Positions 27,200-35,971 of a stretch of DNA of 64,000 bases are shown one piece after another. This DNA is from JACCXG01 sp963750935 (GTDB lineage Bacteria; Acidobacteriota; Vicinamibacteria; Vicinamibacterales; 2-12-FULL-66-21). A program made the position numbers and the translations under genes. Where the stretch lies: contig CAVVSR010000013.1 in NCBI GenBank assembly GCA_963750935.1, forward strand, positions 1-64,000, written 5' to 3'. Position 1 is the first letter of the stretch. Each line of letters opens with the position of its first letter. The notes below the pieces were generated by a model, which was not told the DNA's origin, searched no databases, and was given only the letters and a program-made list of their open reading frames with translations.

Positions 27200-29577
27200 A
27201 GAACGCTGTCCGTCCTCTTGTCCGCCGCACACGGCGCGCCGTGTCAGAGGCGATTTGGGACTACCTGATGAAGCCGGCGCGCGGGCGGAGCGGGCGGACG
27301 CCGTACGGCGCCGCAGAGCTGAAGCTGCTGCGCACGGCCCTCCGTTCGCAGAATCTCTGCTCGGTCGACGGACAGCAGGTGCGCGCGTTCGAGCGCGCGT
27401 TTGCCACCGCGCACGACGTTCCTTACGCGGTCGCGTCCACGTCGGGCACGGCGGCCATTCACACTGCACTCGGCGCCCTGGATCTCGAACCCGGAGCGGA
27501 AGTGATCACCGCCCCGATCACCGATCTTGGAACCATCATCCCGATCCTTCAGCAGAACGCGATTCCCGTCTTCGCCGACACCGATGCCTCCTACAACATG
27601 GACCCGGCAGATGTCGCGAAAAAGGTCACGCCGCGGACGAAGGCCATCATCGCGGTTCACCTGTTCGGAAACCCGTGCGACCTGACGGAGCTGCGGACCG
27701 TTGCCGACGCGCATGGGCTAGCCCTGATCGAAGATTGCTCGCAGGCACACTTCGCCGAGTACCGGCAGCAACTGGTCGGCACGATCGGCGATCTCGGGTG
27801 CTTCAGCTTCCAGCAGTCCAAGCTGATGACGACCGGCGATGGGGGGATGACGATCACGCGCAACCGCGAGTACGCGGAGCGCATGAAGCTGTTCATCGAC
27901 AAGGGCTGGGCGCGCACGGGCTTCGGTTCACGCGCCTATCTCTTCCACGCGCCGAATTACCGGATGACGGAGCTCGTTGGTGCCGTCGGCACCGTGCAGC
28001 TCGCGAAGCTGCGCGATGTCGTCTCACGGCGGCGAGAGCTCGCGGCGTTGTTGAGCGAGCGGATCGCGGGCATCGAGGGAATTGCACCGGTTCCGGTGAC
28101 TCCCGGGGCGGTGTCGTCCTATTGGGTCTATCCGGCGACGGTCGCGGCCGGCGGTGCCGCGCTGCTCGCCGAGCAGCTGCGGGGTCACAAGGTGTGGGCG
28201 ATGGGGGGGTACATCGGCAAGCCGATTTACCTGTGTAGCGAATCGCTGGTCTCGAAGAAGACGTTCGGCACGTCTCAGTGGCCCTTCACCATCCACGAAC
28301 CGGAGGTCACCTACGAGTACCGGCCCGGACTCTGCCCGAAGGCGGAAGCAGGGCTCGACCACCTCCTGACCCTGCCACTCGACGAGAGCTGGACCCGCGA
28401 ACGCGTGCTGCGGACCAGTGAAGTGCTGGCGCGATGTCTCGACGAGCGGCGCCCGGCAACGGTTCGACGTTCTTCGGCCGGTGTGGAACCCGCCGCAACC
28501 GTCGCCCCGGCAACGCCTGGCGCGCGTGCTGTGGCGCCGACTGGCCGCCGGGTGCGGGTGGCGATCATCGGCTGCGGGCAGATGGGGCGGTGGCACCTCG
28601 ACGCGTACCAGCGCAATCCCGCCGTCGACGTGGTGGCGTTTGCCGATACCTCGCGGGATGCGGCGGAGCGGTTCGCAGCCCTCGCTGGAGGGCGCGCGTA
28701 CGGCTCGCACCGAGAGCTGCTGGCCGCCGAGCAGATCGACGGCGTCAGCGTGTGCGTCGTGCCGGCAGCGCACCGTGACGTGGTCACCGACGCGGTGGCG
28801 GCTGGCGCGCACGTGCTCTGCGAGAAGCCGCTGGCGACATCGCTGTCCGACGCCCTGGCGATGGCGGCCGCCGCGGCAAGCAAGAGCCGGCAGCTTGTCA
28901 CCGGCTTCAAGTTCCGGTTCTTCGACGAGGTCCGCGAGGCGAAGAAGCTGATCGACTCCGGCTCACTGGGCCGCCTCGTCAGCGCACGCCTGATGTTCGC
29001 CGCCGACCTGGACATGACCGGCAGGTGGTTCGCCGACCCACGGCTCGCTGGCGGCGGGATCGTGATGGATAACGGTGCACATGCCTTCGATCTGGTCGAG
29101 CACCTGCTCGCTCCGATTGCCGCGCTCGCCGCGACCGCCCGCAACTCGCGGCCGCTTCCTGTCGAGGACGGTGCGTCGATCACCTGCCAGCTGCGCAGCG
29201 GCGCGGCCGTCACCATCGATCTGAGCTGGGCGATCGCGACTCCGCCCACGGCCTACCTCGAGATCTACGGCGACCAGGGAACGGCCGCTCTCGACTACGG
29301 CGGGTTGAACTATCGACTGGCGACGTGGTCGGAATGGAAGCGGTTGTCGAACACGAACGATGGCAAGCAGGCATTCGCAAGACAAATCGATCATTTCATC
29401 GACGTCCTCCGCGGGGCCGAGCCTTCGGTCGTGCCGGCAAAGGCGGGCGTACGGGCGCAGCAGCTTATTGAGATCGCTTATGAATCGATCAATTCCGGAA
29501 GCAGGGCAATCCCGGTTGAGGAAGCCGACGACCTCATCCTGGTCGGCGGCGTGGCCATGGCGGCGAGCGGCAGCTAG
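27181..29577 (+). CDS. Fused DegT/AHBA-synthase-like aminotransferase and Gfo/Idh/MocA dehydrogenase
   Basis: A 798-residue two-enzyme fusion in one unbroken frame. Residues ~25-420 are a PLP-dependent sugar aminotransferase of the DegT/DnrJ/EryC1/StrS family, with VASTSGTAAIH, EDCSQAH and the Schiff-base lysine in FQQSKLMTTGDGG (Lys214). After a Pro/Ala-rich linker (~430-455) comes an NAD(P)-dependent oxidoreductase. It has Rossmann RVAIIGCGQMGRW, the conserved CEKPLA, and a C-terminal substrate domain with GGGIVMDNGAHAFDLVEHL. Separate proteins of these families (WbpB/WbpE, RifL/RifK) oxidise and then transaminate C3 of a nucleotide sugar. A fused enzyme would channel the keto intermediate to a 3-amino-3-deoxy sugar. 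It overlaps the wecB-like gene. Confidence 0.87.
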   Translation: MPTTKLKNAVRPLVRRTRRAVSEAIWDYLMKPARGRSGRTPYGAAELKLLRTALRSQNLCSVDGQQVRAFERAFATAHDVPYAVASTSGTAAIHTALGALDLEPGAEVITAPITDLGTIIPILQQNAIPVFADTDASYNMDPADVAKKVTPRTKAIIAVHLFGNPCDLTELRTVADAHGLALIEDCSQAHFAEYRQQLVGTIGDLGCFSFQQSKLMTTGDGGMTITRNREYAERMKLFIDKGWARTGFGSRAYLFHAPNYRMTELVGAVGTVQLAKLRDVVSRRRELAALLSERIAGIEGIAPVPVTPGAVSSYWVYPATVAAGGAALLAEQLRGHKVWAMGGYIGKPIYLCSESLVSKKTFGTSQWPFTIHEPEVTYEYRPGLCPKAEAGLDHLLTLPLDESWTRERVLRTSEVLARCLDERRPATVRRSSAGVEPAATVAPATPGARAVAPTGRRVRVAIIGCGQMGRWHLDAYQRNPAVDVVAFADTSRDAAERFAALAGGRAYGSHRELLAAEQIDGVSVCVVPAAHRDVVTDAVAAGAHVLCEKPLATSLSDALAMAAAAASKSRQLVTGFKFRFFDEVREAKKLIDSGSLGRLVSARLMFAADLDMTGRWFADPRLAGGGIVMDNGAHAFDLVEHLLAPIAALAATARNSRPLPVEDGASITCQLRSGAAVTIDLSWAIATPPTAYLEIYGDQGTAALDYGGLNYRLATWSEWKRLSNTNDGKQAFARQIDHFIDVLRGAEPSVVPAKAGVRAQQLIEIAYESINSGSRAIPVEEADDLILVGGVAMAASGS

Positions 29578-30496
29578 CACGCCACTCGAGCGCGCGCTCG
29601 CCTGGATCCGGACGCATCGGGCGCCCGGCGGCGGCATCGTGCCACACCACCAGCGTGCGGTTGGGTCGCAGGAGGTCACCGGGTATCTGATAGCGACCCT
29701 GCACCGCATCGGCGAGCGCGAACTGGCGCTCGAGATGGCGCGCTGGGAAGCATCGGTGCAGCGCGAGGACGGCGCCTTCTGCGCACCTGATGGCGTGCCG
29801 TACACGTTCGACACGGCGCAGGCAGTCCGCGGGTTCCTCGCGGTGCTCGACGATCTGCCGATGCTCGAAACGCACCTTCGCAAGGCCTGCGATTTCGTCG
29901 TCTCTCAGATCGGCGCGGATGGCCGGGTGGGAACTCCGTCGTACGGCTTGTGGCGCTGCGCCGACGGAAGTACGTTTACGGAGTACGCCAACCTGTACGT
30001 CCTGCCGCCGCTGATCGCGGCGGGTGAATGCCTCCACCACCAACCCTATATCGACGCCGCGAACAGGGCGCTCGCCTACTACAAACGCCAGCCGGACCTC
30101 GTCGAGTTCAAGTCGGAGCTGGGCACACTGTCGCACATCTTCGGCTACATGATGGAGGCTCTCACCGAGCTTGGCGAAGACGAACTGGCCCGCCGCGGCC
30201 TTGCGGCCGCAGCCGCCATTCAGGCGCCGGACGGTTCGATCCCCGCCTACCCGGGCGTGCGCTGGATCTGCTCGACGGGGATGGCGCAGCTCGCCATCGC
30301 ATGGTACCGAATCGGCGATCGTCGTCCGGCCGACGCGGCGATGGACTACCTGAAGGCCCTGCAGCTGCCGAGTGGCGGATTCTACGGCAGCTACGGCGCC
30401 GGCGCGAAATACCTGCCGGAGCAGGAGATCAGCTGGGCGGTCAAGTTCTTCATCGACGGGCTGACGCTGCAGGTCGCCGGCTCCGCCGACGCGTAA
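29480..30496 (+). CDS. Alpha/alpha-toroid (prenyltransferase/squalene-cyclase-like) protein
   Basis: About 338 residues. The body shows repeated helix-hairpin units with QW/terpenoid-cyclase-like spacing: REDGAFCAPDGVPYTFDTAQA, GADGRVGTPSYGLWRCADGS, QAPDGSIPAYPGVRWICSTG and LQLPSGGFYGSYGAGAKY. This resembles the squalene/prenyltransferase alpha-toroid fold. I see no DxDD or other cyclase catalytic motif, so a polysaccharide lyase, a glycan-modifying enzyme or a binding scaffold are all possible. The start is uncertain: ATG 29480 overlaps the fused enzyme by ~98 bases, and TTG 29516 is an alternative. There is no signal peptide. Its place inside the operon ties it to glycan biosynthesis. Confidence 0.6.
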   Translation: MNRSIPEAGQSRLRKPTTSSWSAAWPWRRAAASTPLERALAWIRTHRAPGGGIVPHHQRAVGSQEVTGYLIATLHRIGERELALEMARWEASVQREDGAFCAPDGVPYTFDTAQAVRGFLAVLDDLPMLETHLRKACDFVVSQIGADGRVGTPSYGLWRCADGSTFTEYANLYVLPPLIAAGECLHHQPYIDAANRALAYYKRQPDLVEFKSELGTLSHIFGYMMEALTELGEDELARRGLAAAAAIQAPDGSIPAYPGVRWICSTGMAQLAIAWYRIGDRRPADAAMDYLKALQLPSGGFYGSYGAGAKYLPEQEISWAVKFFIDGLTLQVAGSADA

Positions 30497-30544
30497 GTCG
30501 TCCGTTCACTCCAGACCGCTGGGAATCACTGCGAGGACGCCACG

Positions 30545-31324
30545 ATGCTGGTAGCCGAAAAACGAGACGAGCGGAACCTGACCCCTCAGCGGTGGTCGCA
30601 AGTTCTCTCCACCAACGGTTCGCCGGACCGTTTCGCGCAGGCCTTGGTGACACGCGGGCCGGTCGTCCCGTGGACCGAGCTGCTCATTGACCACACCAGG
30701 GATTGCGCGACGGTGCTGGACCTGGGCAGCGGCCGCGGTGACCACTCAGCGATGCTGGCGAAGGCAGGCCGACGCCCCACGCTGATCGACTGGGCGCCGC
30801 AGAACATCGAGTTCAGCCGCCAGATGTTCACGGCGTGCGGTGTCGAGGGGCGGTTCTGCGTCGGCGACATCACCCGTCCCCTGCCGTTCGACTCGGGCTC
30901 GTTCGATGCCGTTTTCAGCTGCGGAGTGTTGGAGTACTTCGATCGCGAGCAGGTTGCCGCCATCATCAACGAGGCGTTTCGCGTTGCCCGGAAGCGAGTC
31001 ATCATTCTGGTGCCCAACGCGTTCTCCGTCGCCTACCGCGTCGGCAAGTGGTACATGGAGCGGTCCGGCAAATGGACATGGGGAGGCGAGGTGCCCTCCT
31101 ATTCGCTGAAATCGACGTTCGAGCAGGCGGGGGCAGTTCGCACGACGGAGCTCACCGTGGCGGCGCGCCACTCGCTCGACTTCCTCGTGATGCCGCTGGG
31201 TCCGCAGATCAGGCGGGCGTGCATCACGCTGCTCCGCATGGGGCATCATATCGATCCCGCCTGGGGCCGCCAGGGCTACCTCCTCGTGACGATTGGCGAC
31301 AAAGTCGCGGAGCGCCGGCCGTGA
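30545..31324 (+). CDS. Class I SAM-dependent methyltransferase
   Basis: A 259-residue methyltransferase. Motif I is VLDLGSGRGDHSAMLAKAG near residue 58, followed by LIDWAPQNIEFSRQ. The motif IV/V region is FDAVFSCGVLEYF near 120, then AFRVARKRVIILVPN. This is the Methyltransf_11-type fold. In ABC-exported polysaccharides a methyltransferase often caps the non-reducing end and signals length to the Wzt C-terminal domain. That is an attractive role here because the Wzt-like ATPase in this operon has such a domain. The stop overlaps the next gene's GTG as GTGA. Confidence 0.83.
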   Translation: MLVAEKRDERNLTPQRWSQVLSTNGSPDRFAQALVTRGPVVPWTELLIDHTRDCATVLDLGSGRGDHSAMLAKAGRRPTLIDWAPQNIEFSRQMFTACGVEGRFCVGDITRPLPFDSGSFDAVFSCGVLEYFDREQVAAIINEAFRVARKRVIILVPNAFSVAYRVGKWYMERSGKWTWGGEVPSYSLKSTFEQAGAVRTTELTVAARHSLDFLVMPLGPQIRRACITLLRMGHHIDPAWGRQGYLLVTIGDKVAERRP

Positions 31325-32460
31325 GGATCTGCATCTTCGGGCCAGACCTGCCGGCGTTCGATCAGCAACGCTTGCCGCTGCTCGCACCTGTCGCGGACGC
31401 TCGGGACGTTGACACGGTTCTGCTGACGAACTCGCGGGGGCTTCCGCCGGCTGACGGGTACTCACGTGCACGTGACCGCTGGCGCCGCCACCGGCAGGAT
31501 GAGGGCGTTGCGCTGGCTGCTCGCGCGGCATTCCCGTGCGCCGTTCCGCGCAGCGGCCGCCGCGGTGTCGCCACTGACCGCGCCGCAGCTGATAGAAGGC
31601 CTGCGCGCGGCTGATCCCGACGTGGTCGTCGCGCTTGATCCGATCTGGGCGGCCGAGCTGCGCAAATGCATCCGCCGGTACCGACTGCCATGGCCGTGCC
31701 TCACGGCTGACGAGCGGCTGCCGTCGACCCCCGGCAGCTGGCGCCGGTACGATCCCGAGCTCAAGGTGAGCATCGTCCTGCCGACTTATAACGGAACAAA
31801 GTATCTTGCCCAGTCGCTGGAGAGCTGCTTCGCCCAGTCGCATCACGCAATCGAGGTGGTTGTGGTGGACGACGGATCCGGCCCCGCGGTGGCCGAAACC
31901 GTCGCCCCGTTCAGCGGTTTTCGTCTGAAATACCTCCGCCATGACACCAACCGCGGGCTTCCTGCCGCGCTGAACACCGGGTTCGCGGAGGCGTCAGGAG
32001 CCCTGCTGACCTGGACCTCCGATGACAATCTGTACACACCCGATGCCATCGAACAGATGGTCAGGTTCCTGTGCACGTATCCCGACGTCGACTTCGTCTA
32101 TTCCGACGCCTACGAGATCGACGCCGAGGGAAATGTCGTCGGGATGCTGTGGGTGCCGCCGCCCGAGTGGCTTCGTGTGAAGAACCGCGTCGGCGGCAGC
32201 TTCATGTACCGACGTCGGGTGTACGAGGCGTTGGGTGGCTACGATCCCGGTGCCGTGCTGGCCGAGGACTACGACTACTGGCTTCGGGTAGCCCGAGGCT
32301 TCACGATGCAGCGGCTTTTCCGTCTGCTCTACTACTACCGGTATCATCCGCGATCGCTGACCGCGAGCTGCGCGCGGCAGGAATCAAAGGACAGGCGGAA
32401 CGGGTCCGCCGGGCGAACAAGGGCTGGTGGCGGAGTTCACGGGTCGGAGGCGCATCATGA
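31321..32460 (+). CDS. GT2-family glycosyltransferase with N-terminal extension, two compensating frameshifts
   Basis: Starts at GTG 31321 (overlapping the previous stop) and ends at TGA 32460. The reading needs switches at about 31455-31470 and 32355-32362, after which the total length is again a multiple of three (~379 residues). The first ~130 residues have no recognised motif and may be a degenerate GT-B segment. Residues ~145-340 are GT2: VSIVLPTYNGTKYLAQSLES, VVVVDDGS, WTSDDN as the metal site and LAEDYDYWLRVA. The C-terminus reads YHPRSLT then DRELRAAGIKGQAERVRRANKGWW. Paired indels within one gene suggest sequencing error, though pseudogenisation cannot be excluded. Donor and acceptor unknown. 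Confidence 0.68.
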
Positions 32461-33568
32461 CGGCGAGTTCGCGCGATTCACGCGAGTTGGCGGTATCCGT
32501 CGTCGTTTCAACGCACAACCGGTCAGGAAGATCTGCGCGCAGCCCTGCAATCGCTGCTGCATCAGGTCGGCGGCGTGTCATACGAGGTGTTGATTGTCGA
32601 CAACAACTCCAGCGACGATACGCGCGCGGTGGTCGAAGGGGCGATGGAGTCGAGTCCAGTCCCGCTGATCGTACCTGTTCGAGCCGAGGCAGGGCGTATC
32701 CTATGGCCGGAACGCCGGAATCCTGCAGGCCCGCGCTCCAATCATCGCCATCACGGACGATGACTGCCGACCGGACCCGCAGTGGATTGCCTCTATAGTT
32801 CGGGCATTCGAAAAGCATCCGCACGTCGACTGTATCGGCGGCAGGGTCGTGCCCGTCTGGCCTGACCACGTGCCTTCGTGGTTCACCGGGCTCCAGGCTG
32901 GACCGCTGGCAATCTGCGATCACGGCAATGAGGACCGGCCCGTGGATGCCGACCACGCCGCCCTGTGCCTGCTGACAGCCAACCTCGCTTTCCGGCGAGC
33001 GGCGTTCGAGAAGGTCGGCATGTTCTCCACCGAGTATTTGCGCGGTCAGGATCGCGAGATTCAGCTGCGCATGTGGCGCGCCGGCTGCCGCGGCCTGTAC
33101 GTTCCGGATCTGGTGGTCATGGTGCCGATACCACCGGAACGGCTCAACAAGCAGTACTTCCGCAATTGGTATCGCAAGTATGGCAAGGTGCATGCGCGCC
33201 TGGATCTGCTCGACAAGCTTGACAGGAACGGCCGGCTCGTCAGCCCTGCGGCGGACTCCCGGCTGTTCGGCATTAGTCCCCACGTTTACCGCGCATTCCT
33301 CGTGTCGGTCCTGGGCTGGCTCTGGTCAGCGGTGCGGAGCCGCGAGGCTGACGGGACCTATCACGAGAACCGGATCTACTATTTCGGCAACTACATCGTA
33401 ACGAGCTTCAAGCGTGCGCGCGAGGCGCCACAGGGCTCGTTGCCGGTGCAGATCGCTCGATTTCTTCTCTGGCGGTTGCGTGACAGGGTGGCGCCGCCGC
33501 GCCAGACCGCCAACAATCCGGGGCAGACGTCGCCAGCCAGTTCTTCGTTGTCACGTGGCTCGCCCTGA
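32457..33568 (+). CDS. GT2-family glycosyltransferase, two frameshifts
   Basis: ATG 32457 overlaps the previous stop as ATGA. The conserved GT2 sequence runs through three frames. VSVVVSTHNRS ends at about 32520, then EDLRAALQSLLHQ and VLIVDNNSSDDT run to about 32670, then YLFEPRQGVSYGRNAGILQA continues to 33568. The metal motif is ITDDDCRPDPQW, followed by FRRAAFEKVGMF and the aspartate-containing GQDREIQLRMW. The C-terminal ~100 residues contain a hydrophobic stretch (YRAFLVSVLGWLWSAV) that may associate with the membrane. Intact length would be about 370 residues. The three-frame mosaic within 200 bases most simply reflects consensus errors. It probably adds one residue to the lipid-linked glycan. 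Confidence 0.68.
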
Positions 33569-33642
33569 CTGCTCGAACCTGGCATCGCCTCGCGTCACCG
33601 TTCCATCTGCAGCATCCTCCGGTGGCCGGCGGGGGAGACTGC

Positions 33643-35530
33643 GTGATCGAACCTGCTTCGCACGCGCCCCGAGCCATGAATGAGCCGCTCATCAGTGTCG
33701 TGTTCACGATTCGCGGAGGTGTGTCGCCCATTCGAACAGCGTTGGAGAGTCTTCAAGCGCAGACCCATCGAAATTGGGAGGCGGTTGCCGTCGATGGGGC
33801 ATTCCCGCCGGAGGCCCGCGAAGCCGTAGCCCTGCTGGCGCGCAACGATTCCAGGATCCGGCTGCTCGATGATCCATCGGCTCGCGACATGGCGACCGCG
33901 CGTAACGTCGCGGTGCAGAACAGTCGCGGGGAGTGGATTGCATTCCTCGACTCCGAGGTGCAGTTCCTCTCACACAGCCTGTCCGCCCGCCTGGACATTG
34001 CACGCTCAGAGGCGCTGGTGGTCGTCCATTCCGACGGCTACGTAACGAACAACGGTCAGCCGACCACAATCGGCGTACCGCCACTGGCTGGCTGCGTCTA
34101 CCGGGAACTGCTGGCGGATCAAGGGCCGCTGTTTTCCGGCCTCCTCATTCACAAGAGGGCGCTAGCCGAATCTGGATATCTCGACAGCCGGCTGGAGCAC
34201 TTCCAGGACTGGGACCTGTCCATTCGGTTGGCGCGCCGCCATCCGTTTGGCTTCGAGGGTGTGCCGACATTCCTCACAGAGCATCGCGGTGCGGGGTCGA
34301 GCGGCGCCGGACTCGCGAGAAGCCGAGGAATACGAGCGCGTGCTGGGGAAGTACCGCCTGGCGATGTTGCAGCATGGGGGAGCCGGAGTGCTGCGGCGGC
34401 ACTACCGGGTTATCGCGGACTCGTACGATCAGGCGCGGCAACAGACGGCGGCCGCGCGCTGCCGGGCGGTTGGGTTGGTGTGCGGTTGGATTGATGCCGC
34501 GAGGTCTATCGGCAAGGTCCGAGGGTTGTGGTCCAGTCAACCGCGGCGATCGGCGCAGCAGCGGTTCGTGCAGCGCTCACACCTGCGGCCCGCGGAAGTC
34601 AGCCTCGTCCTGACCGAGCTGCTGCGCGTCCCGGTTCGTGAGCTCAGTCTTGAGTTCTCAGCGGGGCAGAGCGGCAATGTGCATCGAGTTCAGTTCCGCG
34701 TCGCTTCAGACGTGTCTCGCACGGTCGTGCTCAAGAAGGTGGAGAGTACTTTCGAGTACGCGTTCTATCAGCGGATCCTCGAGCCGCTGGGACTCGATGC
34801 ACCGAAGGCGCATGGGCACGTGGTGACCTCGAGCGGGCGATTCCTGGTCACCGACTACGTCGCCCATGAACCGGCGCGCTGGACCGATCACGATAAGTTT
34901 CGAACGGCAGCCCGCTGGCTCGCCAAGAAAGACCGCCTCGTCCATGAACATTTCCAGAGCATTCTCGATACACGCCTCCTGAAGTTCCCACGCGACCGTC
35001 CGCCCCTGCAGGACAGCATCGAGGATGCCATCGACATCGTCCGCAGGGGAGTCGAGCGCAAGGTCTCGCCGCTACTCTCGCCGCTCCTGCTGCAGAGTCT
35101 CGTGGAACGGCGTCACGTGCTTCATGGGCTCGCAGCCGACATCTTCACGAAGAGTCGCTTGACGATCTGTCACCGTGACTTCCACCTGCAGAACGTTCTT
35201 TTCCCCCTGGAGAACCGGGCCTCGGTTTTCGTCATCGACTGGAGCAAACCTGAAGTCGACTCCGTCTGCGTCGATCTCGCAAGATTCGTGCTGCTCGCCC
35301 CTCCGCCGATTCGCGCCGAGCTCGTCGCCATCTACCGGTCCCATGTCGACTTCGACGGATTCGAGGAGCGGTATCGGCAGACGGAATCGGTCATGACGCT
35401 CCTGCAGTTTGCTTGGACCTTTTCCGTCATCCTCGATGGACGACGGGGACCGCTGAATCCGGCCGAACTCCGCAAGGCTCGGACTGTTCAGAGGAGTCTG
35501 GTGGAGCACCTCGGGCTCGGCCTGGACTGA
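33643..35530 (+). CDS. Degenerate GT2 domain fused to a choline/aminoglycoside-kinase-like domain, one frameshift
   Basis: GTG 33643 follows a GGGGGAG ribosome-binding site; ATG 33622 and ATG 33676 are alternatives. Residues ~12-215 are a GT2-like domain paralogous to the C-terminal half of the protein at 24027. The acidic motifs are lost: VVVVDDGS is replaced by AVAVDGAF, and FLDSDDEF by FLDSEVQF. After a one-base switch near 34295-34320 the frame continues (EAEEYERVLGKYRLAM) without interruption into an APH/choline-kinase fold. That domain has GNVHRVQFRV, catalytic CHRDFHLQNVLF and metal-binding VIDWSKPE. The kinase half looks catalytically complete. It could phosphorylate a sugar or alditol, with the GT2-like part serving as a glycan-binding module. 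Confidence 0.65.
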
Positions 35531-35566
35531 CCGCTACCGCGCGTCCGACAGCCCGCCGCCTTCCCC

Positions 35567-35618
35567 TTGACACTCGAAAGGAACCACACGTAGGCTTGGT
35601 TCGTCTATCGAAAGGAAC
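35567..35618 (+). promoter_or_regulatory. Candidate promoter and direct repeats of the PadR/permease 4 operon
   Basis: TTGACA (35567-35572), an 18-base spacer and TAGGCT (35591-35596) form a plausible sigma-70 promoter just after the polysaccharide operon. The 11-mer TCGAAAGGAAC occurs at 35574-35584 within the spacer and again at 35608-35618, where it supplies the ribosome-binding site of the PadR gene. The spacing suggests a repressor site. Confidence 0.5.
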
Positions 35619-35621
35619 GCT

Positions 35622-35963
35622 GTGGCCAAGGAAAAGGGCGACGTTTTGCAAGGCACGCTCGACATGCTGGTGCTCAAGGCGCTCCAGCTCGAGCCGATGC
35701 ACGGCTGGGGCATCACCGAACGGATCGAGCAATGGTCGGAAAGCGTGCTGCAGCTGGGACAGGGCACGCTGTATCCCGCTCTTTACCGGCTCGAGCGCCA
35801 GGGCCTGATTCAGTCCGAGTGGAAGGTCACCGCCAACAACCGCCGCGCACGGTATTACTCGCTGACGCGCACGGGACGGAAGCAGTTTACCGACGAGCTC
35901 GCACAGTGGCGGCGCATGTCCCGCGCGGTGAACCTGGTCCTCGATGCCACGATGAACAGCTAG
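35622..35963 (+). CDS. PadR-family transcriptional regulator 1
   Basis: A 113-residue winged-helix protein starting at GTG 35622 after AAAGGAA. The PadR domain covers residues ~8-85, with the recognition region LQGTLDMLVLKALQLEPMHG and the wing LGQGTLYPALYRLERQGLI. WKVTANNRRARYYSLT follows. The C-terminus is short, without the long dimerisation helix of PadR subfamily 1. Such acidobacterial regulators lie directly before ADOP permease genes and probably repress them. Here the permease starts eight bases after the stop. A promoter and an 11-bp direct repeat lie immediately upstream, so autoregulation is likely. The inducing ligand is unknown. Confidence 0.9.
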   Translation: MAKEKGDVLQGTLDMLVLKALQLEPMHGWGITERIEQWSESVLQLGQGTLYPALYRLERQGLIQSEWKVTANNRRARYYSLTRTGRKQFTDELAQWRRMSRAVNLVLDATMNS

Positions 35964-35971
35964 GACACATC

